From Pseudomonadota bacterium (GTDB lineage: Bacteria > Pseudomonadota > Alphaproteobacteria > Caulobacterales > Caulobacteraceae), in NCBI GenBank assembly GCA_023456105.1, contig JAEYAO010000028.1:1-64000 (forward strand): 64,000 nucleotides of DNA, written 5' to 3'. Of the stretch, positions 8,173 through 15,167 are shown piece by piece. The notes under the pieces are model-generated. The model searched no databases and was not told where the DNA came from. It was given only the letters and a program-made list of their open reading frames with translations. Made by a program: the position numbers and the translations under genes. Each line of letters opens with the position of its first letter. Within the stretch, counting starts at the first letter, position 1.

Positions 8173-9621
8173 ATGGACTTGACGCCCGACCGCAAGCTGT
8201 TCCTCGGCGCACGTTTGCGCCGGCTAAGGCGCGACCTGGGCCTGACCCAGACAGCCATGGCGGGGGACCTGCGCGTCTCGCCCAGCTATCTCAACCACAT
8301 CGAGCGCAATCAGCGGCCGGTTTCGGCGCAACTGCTGCTGCGCCTGGCCGAAACCTATGACGTCGACCTGCGGGCGCTGAACCAGGCGGACGGCGCGGGC
8401 GAAGCCCAGGTGACGGAGATCCTGACCGATCCGGTCTTTGCGGGTCTGTCCATCCCGCGCCACGAGTTGCTGCAGCTGACGGAAGAGGCGCCCACGGCCG
8501 CTCAGGCCTTGTTGAGGCTCTATCGCGCCTTTGACGAGCGCCGAGCAAGAGAGCGGCTGGCTCTGGAGGCGGGCGGCGTCGCGGACATCGGCGCGAGCCC
8601 CGCCGACTGGGTTCGGGATTTCGTGCAGAACCGCCGCAACGCTTTTTTGGAACTGGACGCCATGGGCGAAGCGCTGGCCCACGCCTTGGTGCAGGATGCG
8701 CCTGCGCACGCTGACGGCTTCGAGCCCGCCGCTCGCCTGCGTCTGGCCGCCCGCCACGACCTGGCCGTCCGCACCCTGCCGGCCGAGGTGATGGTCGAGT
8801 GGACGCGCCGGTTCGATCCGCATCGTCGCCAACTGCTGCTGTCGGAAACCCTGGGGCCCGCCTCGCGCGCCTTCGCCCTCGCCTATCAGCTGGCCCTGGC
8901 CGAGCACGGCGCCGATCTCGATCGCATGGTCGAGGCCGCCGCCCCGCCGGACGTCCCCACCCGCTCGCTGCTCAAGGTGTCGCTGACCAACACCCTGGCG
9001 GCGGCCATGCTGATGCCCTACGCGGCCTTTCATCGCCTGGCGGAAGAGACGGGCTATGACCTGGCGCGGCTCCAGGCGCGGTTCGGCGTCAGCTATGAAC
9101 AGGCGGCGCATCGACTGACCACCCTGTCGCGCCCGTCCGCACGGGGCGTGCCCTTTTTCCTGATGCGCGTGGATCAGGCGGGCAACATCTCCAAACGCTT
9201 TGCGGCCGACGCCTTTCCCTTTTCGCGGTTCGGCGGCGCCTGCCCGCGCTGGCGGCTGCACGGCGCCTTTCGCACGCCCGGTCGGATCGTCACGCAGATC
9301 ATCGAGACGCCTGAACAGGACGGAAAGCGCGCCGCGCGCTGGTTCACCTTCGCCCGCACCGTCGATCGTCAGGGCCAGGACGGCCTTGGCCAGCCTCAGG
9401 ACCTCGCCATCGGCCTGGGATGCGAGTTGCGGCACGCCCATCGCCTCGCCTATGCGCGCGGCGTCGATCTGGCGGCGCCGGAGGTCACGCCGATCGGCCC
9501 GGCCTGCCGCCTGTGCCATCGACACCCATGCGCCGAACGCGCCGCCCCGCCGGCGGATCGCGCGCTCGCCGTGGACGACTGGGCCAAGTCGATCAGCCCC
9601 TACCCGTTCGCCCGCGCCTGA
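8173..9621 (+). CDS. RamB/ScfR-like short-chain fatty acid (glyoxylate shunt) transcriptional regulator
   Basis: A 482-residue regulator. Residues 8-65 form an XRE helix-turn-helix (GARLRRLRRDLGLTQTAM, SPSYLNHIERNQRPVS). The middle contains an IrrE/ImmA-like segment with a degenerate peptidase motif (AFALAYQLALAEHG), and the C-terminal domain is the DUF2083 type ending in a Cys-x2-Cys-x4-Cys cluster (CRLCHRHPC) that may bind zinc. This architecture matches RamB and ScfR, regulators of acetate and propionate metabolism. It is divergent from aceA, which it likely controls. There is no evident Shine-Dalgarno before ATG 8173, so the mRNA could be leaderless. Confidence 0.82.
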   Translation: MDLTPDRKLFLGARLRRLRRDLGLTQTAMAGDLRVSPSYLNHIERNQRPVSAQLLLRLAETYDVDLRALNQADGAGEAQVTEILTDPVFAGLSIPRHELLQLTEEAPTAAQALLRLYRAFDERRARERLALEAGGVADIGASPADWVRDFVQNRRNAFLELDAMGEALAHALVQDAPAHADGFEPAARLRLAARHDLAVRTLPAEVMVEWTRRFDPHRRQLLLSETLGPASRAFALAYQLALAEHGADLDRMVEAAAPPDVPTRSLLKVSLTNTLAAAMLMPYAAFHRLAEETGYDLARLQARFGVSYEQAAHRLTTLSRPSARGVPFFLMRVDQAGNISKRFAADAFPFSRFGGACPRWRLHGAFRTPGRIVTQIIETPEQDGKRAARWFTFARTVDRQGQDGLGQPQDLAIGLGCELRHAHRLAYARGVDLAAPEVTPIGPACRLCHRHPCAERAAPPADRALAVDDWAKSISPYPFARA

Positions 9622-9640
9622 TCCTGTGCTAGGATCAGGC
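9616..9640. promoter_or_regulatory. Perfect 10-bp palindrome at the start of the toxin-antitoxin operon
   Basis: Arms GCCTGATCCT (9616-9625) and AGGATCAGGC (9631-9640) are exact reverse complements around GTGCT. It overlaps the stop codon of the upstream regulator, ends one base before the antitoxin ATG, and contains a GCTAGGAT box resembling the Caulobacter -10 element. It could be the autoregulatory operator, a terminator hairpin for the upstream gene, or both. Confidence 0.6.
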
Positions 9641-9641
9641 C

Positions 9642-9905
9642 ATGGCCGACGGCGCCCTGACACTGACCCTGGATGACGCAACCGTCGCCCGCCTCGCCGA
9701 GGCGGCGGCGCTCGCCGGCCAGACGCCCGAGGCCTACGCCGCCGACCGCCTGGCCGAGACCCTCTCTCCGCCTCTCGCCTACGACTGGACCGAAGCCAAT
9801 GCCCGGCTGGCGGAGTACGACCGCACCGGCGAGTATGTGACGCTGGAGGAATGGTCTGCGGCGTTTCGGGCTGATGTCGAGGCCCGTCTCGCAAGCCGCT
9901 CGTGA
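9642..9905 (+). CDS. Type II antitoxin, partner of a ParE-like toxin
   Basis: An 87-residue protein. The N-terminal third (TLTLDDATVARLAEAAALAG) resembles a ribbon-helix-helix DNA-binding fold, followed by a linker and an acidic C-terminal helix region (YDRTGEYVTLEEWSAAFRADVEARL) of the kind that wraps the toxin. Its stop overlaps the toxin start by four bases, showing translational coupling. Usual behaviour: neutralises the toxin and represses the operon through an operator, here probably the palindrome ending at 9640. Assignment rests on the pair arrangement and fold pattern rather than a named family. Confidence 0.78.
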   Translation: MADGALTLTLDDATVARLAEAAALAGQTPEAYAADRLAETLSPPLAYDWTEANARLAEYDRTGEYVTLEEWSAAFRADVEARLASRS

Positions 9906-10174
9906 GAGTTCGGCTTTCCGTCCAAGCGACGGCGGATCGTCAGCGACTCGCCGCGTTCCTCGCAGAACATGATCCCCGCGCCGCCTTGCGGGTCGTGGAC
10001 GCCATCACGACCGGCATAGCCCGGTTGGCGGACATGCCCCGGATCGGCCAGCGGGTGGGAGGCGCGCGAGAACTCTACATCCGTTTCGGTGACAGCGGCT
10101 ACGTGGTCCAGTACCGCATAGACGCCGACGCCGTGCTCGTCGCCCGCATCTTCCACATGCGCGAAGCGCGCTGA
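9902..10174 (+). CDS. RelE/ParE-family toxin
   Basis: A 90-residue toxin beginning at GTG 9902 inside the antitoxin stop (GTGA overlap). Features of the ParE branch are the first strand MRVRLSVQATADRQRLAAFL, the RVVDAITTGIARLADMPRIGQRV helix/loop, and the terminal strands YIRFGDSGYVVQYRID and VLVARIFHMREA. ParE toxins usually poison gyrase, RelE toxins cut mRNA; the H/R pattern in the last strand fits the ParE group but does not prove the target. Convergent with the next gene, leaving 7 bp between them. Confidence 0.85.
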   Translation: MRVRLSVQATADRQRLAAFLAEHDPRAALRVVDAITTGIARLADMPRIGQRVGGARELYIRFGDSGYVVQYRIDADAVLVARIFHMREAR

Positions 10175-10181
10175 GGCCGCG

Positions 10182-11630
10182 TCATACCAGCACCACCCGA
10201 CCCGCCTCCATCCGGAAGCCGACGCCCGTGCGTTCGAACAGCCGCGCGATCACCGCCGCCGGGTCAGGCGCCCCCTCGTCCAGCAGCCGCTCGACGTCTA
10301 GGCGCAGCGATGGGTCGCGCGAAACCTCCGTCAGGGCGTCCAGCCATTCGTCGCGGGTCAGCACGCCGTCGCGGCGATTGCTATCCATCAGGGGTTTGAG
10401 GAAGTCGAGCCAGTCGCCGCCGCTCGCCCGTCGTTGCACGCCCTCCGCCGCCATCGCGAACACCGCGCCACATGCATAGAAGGCGCGCTGCTCGCCCCTT
10501 TGTCCCGCCGTCGTCACCGACCGGCCGCGCGCCAGTTCGGCGCAGTCGTCGACCTCTTGCTGCAGGGCGGCCCGGTCGTCATAGGCCGGGTCCAGCGCCT
10601 TCAGCGCCCGCACCGCCATCAGGTCGGCCCCTCCCTCGGTGATCCAGGCGTCGCGCGCATATTCATAACGCACCGTCTGCCCCAACCAAAAATGCGCGCT
10701 CTCATGGCCGATGAACCAGCGCGAGACCGTCAGCATCTCGGAGGTGGGGTTCAGCACGCCCGCGCCCTCGAAGCTCATGGTGATCAGGCCCGGCATGACG
10801 CTGCCGCCCATGCTGGTCATCTGCTCGGTCGGGCCGTTCCAGCTGATCATCACCGTGGGGCGATCCGTCTGTCCAGGCCCCAGCCGGCGCGTGTACCACT
10901 GCCCGACACGCGGGGCGAAGCCGCCCACCTGTTCGCCGATCCAGGGCGGAAGCGCCGGGTCCATGATGGTGGTCAGCAGCTCGCCCTCGACCTGCTCCAC
11001 CTGCCCGAACAAGACATAGCCGTTGCCGTCATCGGTGACGGCGCGCTCCAGCCGCTCGCCGCCCAGCAGTACGGGACCGGCCGCGTCGCGCCATGTCACC
11101 ACGGGCGCGGACCCGACCTCGACGCCGTTCAGATCAGCCGGAAGGGCGGCGAGCTCGGCGGGCGAGACCACCGCAAAGACATCGAACTGACGCGTCGGCA
11201 AGGCGACCGCGCCGGTCGTGAATACTAGAGCGCCATAGCCGGCCTCAAGGTCGACCGCTTCGGGCCTGAAGGCGATCCGGACCTCGCGCGGCACCGGCCC
11301 GCCATCCGTCGAACGCAGCACGTCGAAGGCGCCCCACCGCTCCAGCACCACGCCCGGCGTTTCAACCCGCCACTGCTTCAACCGCCAGGGAAGCCGCACC
11401 TCCTGGATCAGCTCGGAACGGGAAAAGGCCCAGATCGGCGCATCCTGACCGAAGCGGTAGTCCGCCGTCCAGCGATCGCCGTCACGCGTCACCTCGACGG
11501 TGGTCCGACCTTGTGCGAACAGACGGTTCGAGCCACCGCCTTCGGGCGTATAGGCGCAGCCGACGAGGCCGGTGCAGGCGACCACGCCGGCGGCGAGGAC
11601 CACGGCGCGCGCGGCGTCACGAAGCTTCAT
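10182..11630 (-). CDS. M1-like (gluzincin) metallopeptidase lipoprotein
   Basis: A 482-residue exported lipoprotein: signal peptide followed by lipobox LVGC near residue 25. The first two-thirds is beta-rich. The active site is HESAH, followed after exactly 18 residues by a glutamate (TEGGAD), the HEXXH-X18-E signature of M1 aminopeptidase-type zinc sites. The classical GAMEN exopeptidase motif is not obvious, so it may not be a true aminopeptidase. The start at ATG 11630 is preferred over an upstream frame because it opens the signal peptide and follows a GGAAG-type RBS. Substrate unknown; located in the periplasm or anchored to a membrane. Confidence 0.72.
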   Translation of the reverse strand: MKLRDAARAVVLAAGVVACTGLVGCAYTPEGGGSNRLFAQGRTTVEVTRDGDRWTADYRFGQDAPIWAFSRSELIQEVRLPWRLKQWRVETPGVVLERWGAFDVLRSTDGGPVPREVRIAFRPEAVDLEAGYGALVFTTGAVALPTRQFDVFAVVSPAELAALPADLNGVEVGSAPVVTWRDAAGPVLLGGERLERAVTDDGNGYVLFGQVEQVEGELLTTIMDPALPPWIGEQVGGFAPRVGQWYTRRLGPGQTDRPTVMISWNGPTEQMTSMGGSVMPGLITMSFEGAGVLNPTSEMLTVSRWFIGHESAHFWLGQTVRYEYARDAWITEGGADLMAVRALKALDPAYDDRAALQQEVDDCAELARGRSVTTAGQRGEQRAFYACGAVFAMAAEGVQRRASGGDWLDFLKPLMDSNRRDGVLTRDEWLDALTEVSRDPSLRLDVERLLDEGAPDPAAVIARLFERTGVGFRMEAGRVVLV

Positions 11631-11669
11631 GGTTGTCCGTTCTTCCCTGATCCACAAACAACGAGCCGC

Positions 11670-12656
11670 TCAGCCTGCGGCGTCCAAGGCGCGACCGGCG
11701 GCGGCCAGTGCTTCGACCATGACGGTCTTCAACCTTTGCGGCTGCAGGATGACGGCCTGGTCGCCCCAGGTGAACAGGTGCCAGGCCAGTTCGCGCATGC
11801 CCGACGCCCGGAAACGCACCACCACCCCACCGTTCGGCTGATCCTCGAACGTCTGGGTCGGGTGCCAGCGCCAGCCCCGCGCCTCATCCGCGCCGGCGGG
11901 CGTGATGCGGACGGCCACATCCTCGATCTCGTCCTGGTAGATGCCGAAGGACTGGCTGGCGAAGACGCCGAGGTCGAAGTCGGGCGGCGGGATCGCCACG
12001 CCCTCCTGCGCCGCCACATGGCTCATCCGGTCGAGGCGAAAGGTCTGGATGCGTCCGCTCTCCCGATCCGCCGCCACCAGGTAGTTCGCCCGCCCGAACA
12101 TCACCCCGCAGGGCGTGACCGAGCGCCGCCTCGGCTCCGCGCCTGGCCGTGCATAGGTGAAGCCCAGCGGCTGTTGCGCCAGCACCGCCCCCCGGATGGA
12201 GGTCAGCATGGGCTCGTCGGCGTGCGCGCGAGGACCGGCCTGCACCGCGATGGTCTCGGCCCGCACCAGCGCCTCCAGGTCCGGCGCCATACGGTTCAGG
12301 GTGGTCGAGCGCATGGCCGCCTTCAGCTTGCGCTCCAGCCCCTCCAGCGCCTGTGCCCGCACCTCTTCTCCCTGCGCGCGCAGGGTCTGCGCGGCCTTTG
12401 TCAGCTCCAGCATCTCGGTCGCGGTCGGGGCCTGCTCGAACGCCGACAGGCCGCCGCGGATACGCCAGCGCTTGGTGGGCGGATCGGACACCTCCTCCAC
12501 CGTCGGAAACAGCATCAGCACGGCGTCACGCATCCGCTCGGCGGTGCGGCGGCCCACCCGCATCTCCGCCGCCATTTCATCGAGCGTCAGGCCCTCGGCG
12601 CTGGCCGCCATGCGCCGCGCCAGCTCGATCACCATGGCCGCCTTGTCGTGCCTCAC
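11670..12656 (-). CDS. HTH/WYL-domain transcriptional regulator (YafY/PafC-like)
   Basis: About 328 residues from GTG 12656 (an ATG at 12692 is possible but has a weaker context). The N-terminal winged HTH includes LTLDEMAAEMRVGRRTAERMRDAV; the middle to C-terminal WYL region has FGRANYLVAADRESGRIQTFRLDRMSHV, followed by the WCX extension. WYL proteins sense ligands or nucleic acid and often regulate DNA damage or defence genes, but here no defence genes are adjacent. It is divergent from a small acidic protein gene, 92 bp away, which is the most likely target besides itself. Confidence 0.85.
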   Translation of the reverse strand: MRHDKAAMVIELARRMAASAEGLTLDEMAAEMRVGRRTAERMRDAVLMLFPTVEEVSDPPTKRWRIRGGLSAFEQAPTATEMLELTKAAQTLRAQGEEVRAQALEGLERKLKAAMRSTTLNRMAPDLEALVRAETIAVQAGPRAHADEPMLTSIRGAVLAQQPLGFTYARPGAEPRRRSVTPCGVMFGRANYLVAADRESGRIQTFRLDRMSHVAAQEGVAIPPPDFDLGVFASQSFGIYQDEIEDVAVRITPAGADEARGWRWHPTQTFEDQPNGGVVVRFRASGMRELAWHLFTWGDQAVILQPQRLKTVMVEALAAAGRALDAAG

Positions 12657-12748
12657 GCCACACCCTTCCTCATACGTCCGTTTCTGGCGCAATGCTGCTG
12701 CATTGTCCCAACATCAGCAAGAGGCAATCGCTTCAAGGAGAGACTTCG

Positions 12749-12976
12749 ATGGGACAGGCCTTCCACCCCGCAGCCGCCGTGAACGCCAGCCGCTACATCA
12801 TCGTGCCATGCGAGGCGGACGGCGGATCAGACCTGGCGGTCATCTGGGACCGGCTGGAGGAGCAGGTGGTTGACGTCATCTCCGCCGCCGCTAGCGCCCG
12901 CTACTCCGAGGAGGACGCGCTGTGGGACGAGGCGCACACGCCTGTGCACGCTGACGACTGGCGCATGGCGGCCTGA
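12749..12976 (+). CDS. Small acidic protein divergent from the WYL regulator
   Basis: A 75-residue soluble protein starting at ATG 12749 behind AAGGAG. It begins GQAFHPAAAVNASRY, has IIVPCEADGGSDLAVIWDRLEEQVVDVI and ends with an acidic, tryptophan-containing tail. No family recognised. The strong RBS and divergent placement opposite a WYL repressor suggest a regulated gene. It ends immediately next to the convergent acyltransferase gene. Confidence 0.68.
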   Translation: MGQAFHPAAAVNASRYIIVPCEADGGSDLAVIWDRLEEQVVDVISAAASARYSEEDALWDEAHTPVHADDWRMAA

Positions 12977-14092
12977 TCAGACCGCGAGTTCGGGCCGCGC
13001 GACGGCGTCGGGCTTTCGGCTCAGACGTCCGTTGATCCAGTCGCGCCCCGGCGCCTCGATCCAGCGGTATGTCAGGGCCGACAGGCCGACGATGAAGGCG
13101 ATCACCGCTAGCGAGAACAGGTCGTTCAGCCAGACCGAGCCCAGGTCCACCCGCCTGCCGTTCGGCATCAGCTGCAGATTGCGCGCGGCGATCAGCATGA
13201 CCGTGATCACCAGCATGTGCGTCATGTAGATCGAATAGGACCAATGGCCGAGGCGGATCATCGGCCGGGCCGCCAGCGCGCGCGAGACCGCTCCACCCTC
13301 GCTGGCGAACACCCAGATGCTGAGGGCGAACAGCAGCGGCGCCAGCACCTCCCACGGTCCGCGAGCCAGCGACACAAAGGCCACCACCGCGACCAGGCTG
13401 ACCGGCTCCATCCACCCCGTCAGGCGCGGCGACAGGTCCGGCCCCGCGCTCCAAAGCCGATGCGTCAAGCAGCCCAGGAAGAACCCATAGGTGGCGCGTG
13501 GAAACCCGAGGCTGTAGGTGGTGTTCATGAAGCGCGGCGCGAAGTTCAACACCACCAGCGCGCCCGCTACGGCGACCAGCACCGCCCATGTGTTGAAGCG
13601 CCGCGGCGCCCACAGCAGCAGCGCGCCGAAGACGACATAGCAGCCCATCTCCACGCTGATGCTCCACGCCGGCCCGTTCCACGTCAAATACGGATGGATG
13701 CCGTAGGCCTGGATCAGCAGCACATTGGTCAGCAGATATTCCGGCGCCCGGTCACGCGCAAAGGCCGTGATGTCGTCGAAGTGGAACCAGAGGCGACAGA
13801 ACTCCAGCAACACGAACGCGCCCAGCACGGCGACATGCAGCGGCCAGACCCGCCCGACCCGACGGACCAGGAACCGCCCCACGTCCCGGCCCGTGCTCAG
13901 CCGCGCGCCATAGGCATGAGCGATGACGAAGCCCGACAGCACAAAGAAGAAGTCCACGAACAGGTAGCCGTGCCGCGTCAGGGCCAGCGCATGCAGGTGG
14001 CTCGACACCGGCAGATGGAACAGCACAACCAGAAGCGCGCACACGCCCCGCAAGCTGTCCAGCACCTCGAACCGGGTCGTCTTGGAAATCAT
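12977..14092 (-). CDS. Acyltransferase family 3 membrane protein (OafA/YrhL-like)
   Basis: A 371-residue integral membrane O-acyltransferase with about ten transmembrane helices. The family hallmarks are at the N-terminus: LDSLRGVCALLVVLFH (R-x10-H motif) and the second-helix region GYLFVDFFFVLSGFVIAHAYG, followed by RRVGRVWPLHVAVL. Such enzymes acetylate or succinylate surface polysaccharides, peptidoglycan or antibiotics from acyl-CoA. There is no SGNH domain. It stands alone among small genes, so the acceptor cannot be deduced. Confidence 0.88.
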   Translation of the reverse strand: MISKTTRFEVLDSLRGVCALLVVLFHLPVSSHLHALALTRHGYLFVDFFFVLSGFVIAHAYGARLSTGRDVGRFLVRRVGRVWPLHVAVLGAFVLLEFCRLWFHFDDITAFARDRAPEYLLTNVLLIQAYGIHPYLTWNGPAWSISVEMGCYVVFGALLLWAPRRFNTWAVLVAVAGALVVLNFAPRFMNTTYSLGFPRATYGFFLGCLTHRLWSAGPDLSPRLTGWMEPVSLVAVVAFVSLARGPWEVLAPLLFALSIWVFASEGGAVSRALAARPMIRLGHWSYSIYMTHMLVITVMLIAARNLQLMPNGRRVDLGSVWLNDLFSLAVIAFIVGLSALTYRWIEAPGRDWINGRLSRKPDAVARPELAV

Positions 14093-14146
14093 CGCGACGG
14101 CATAGCGCCAAGCGGCGCCGTCGCCTAGCGCAGGCCGATCTGCGCG

Positions 14147-14509
14147 TCAGAACACGTCGACGAAGGCGGCCTTGGCCGGGTCGTTGGTGCCATCGGCGGT
14201 GGCCTGGCCGTTCTTGACCACGGCTATGCCGACAGGCCCCTGCCCACCAGTCTTCTTCAGGGTGCAGCGGCCGTTGTTGGTCGGCAGGCGTCCGCGCATG
14301 GGACCCGATCCCGTGTGGGCGCTCTGGTTGGTTAGGGCGCCCTGCACCGTCACCGGCCGGAAGCGGCAGTCCAGCGTCCAGCTGGCGCCCTGCGGGGCGG
14401 CCACGCTCCAGTGCAGGCCGCCTTGCGGATCGACCCCGCGCAGGCCTTGCGCCAGGGCGGCGGGCGCGACGGCGGACGCCACGGCGACGACGAGGAACAG
14501 CGACTTCAT
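14147..14509 (-). CDS. Small secreted protein
   Basis: A 120-residue protein from ATG 14509 with a clear Sec signal peptide (residues 1-20, likely cut after ALA). The mature part begins QGLRGVDPQGG and has two cysteines (LDCRFRP, GRCTLKK) that could form a disulfide, plus a beta-rich glycine pattern. It lies just downstream of two small membrane protein genes on the same strand and may be co-transcribed with them. No family recognised. Confidence 0.68.
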   Translation of the reverse strand: MKSLFLVVAVASAVAPAALAQGLRGVDPQGGLHWSVAAPQGASWTLDCRFRPVTVQGALTNQSAHTGSGPMRGRLPTNNGRCTLKKTGGQGPVGIAVVKNGQATADGTNDPAKAAFVDVF

Positions 14510-14522
14510 AAGCAACTCCGGA

Positions 14523-14807
14523 TCAGACGCCCGTGCGGGCGAGCCGCCACAGGGCGGCGGCGATGAACAGGGGGCCGAGCAGCAGCATGACCCAATCGAA
14601 CACGCCAAAGGCTCGGTCCTGAGTGATGACGCGCACCAGTATGCCCGCGAACACCATCACCACGCCGCAGTCCCGCAGACGCATCTGCTTGACGGGCGTC
14701 CGGCCCAGAAACCAGCTCCACAGCCACAGGCCGAACCCCAGCCCCGTGGCGATCCAGGAGGCGAGAACCGCCAGCCGGACCGGATCGGCGAGCGTCTCGG
14801 CCGTCAG
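14523..14807 (-). CDS. Small integral membrane protein, apparent CTG start overlapping the previous gene
   Basis: About 94 residues with three hydrophobic segments (LAVLASWIATGLGFGLWLW, CGVVMVFAGILVRVI, VMLLLGPLFIAAALW). Reading back in this frame there is no ATG, GTG or TTG between the first membrane segment and the overlapping gene. The first plausible start is CTG at 14807, which overlaps the upstream TGA by CTGA, analogous to the common ATGA coupling. Translation may therefore be coupled to the COX4-like gene. A longer frame extends upstream but would read through that gene out of frame. No family recognised. Confidence 0.55.
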   Translation of the reverse strand: MTAETLADPVRLAVLASWIATGLGFGLWLWSWFLGRTPVKQMRLRDCGVVMVFAGILVRVITQDRAFGVFDWVMLLLGPLFIAAALWRLARTGV

Positions 14808-15112
14808 AGCGCGTGCTCCGGCTTGGTCCTGAGAGCGATGATCCCCGCCACGACCAGCACGACGGTGCAGATCACGGCCGCGATCAGGTTGCCGCCGGGA
14901 TGGAACCACAGCGTCAGGAACAGCACCAGCGCGGCCACGCCCAGCGAGCCCCATTTGGTCAGGTTCATGAACAGGCCATAGGTGGCGTTCTGCTCGTTCA
15001 GCGGCATGGAGCCGTGCACATAGGCCTGCGCGTCCGAATCCGCGTGAACGGTGGCGTTCTCCACGAAGTTGGCTTCGCCATCGGTAACGACGGGATGATG
15101 CGGGTCGGCCAT
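14804..15112 (-). CDS. aa3-type cytochrome c oxidase subunit IV-like protein
   Basis: A 102-residue protein from ATG 15112. The hydrophilic N-terminal half (ADPHHPVVTDGEANFVE...) is followed by the motif YGLFMNLTKWGSLGVAALVLFLTLWF and a second hydrophobic stretch (LIAAVICTVVLVVAGIIAL). The first membrane helix with its preceding W/F pattern resembles the alphaproteobacterial subunit IV of aa3 oxidase (COX4_pro_2), a small accessory subunit. The other oxidase subunits are not in the window. It is followed by an overlapping membrane gene. Confidence 0.7.
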   Translation of the reverse strand: MADPHHPVVTDGEANFVENATVHADSDAQAYVHGSMPLNEQNATYGLFMNLTKWGSLGVAALVLFLTLWFHPGGNLIAAVICTVVLVVAGIIALRTKPEHAL

Positions 15113-15167
15113 GTCACGGTTCCGTTGAGAGATCGTGGCGGCGACTATAGCGACCCCGCCCCGCGGC

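Noticed and set aside
6831..8360. A 509-codon plus-strand frame opposite aceA
   Set aside because: Antisense to isocitrate lyase and running into the regulator gene in the wrong frame; no domain.
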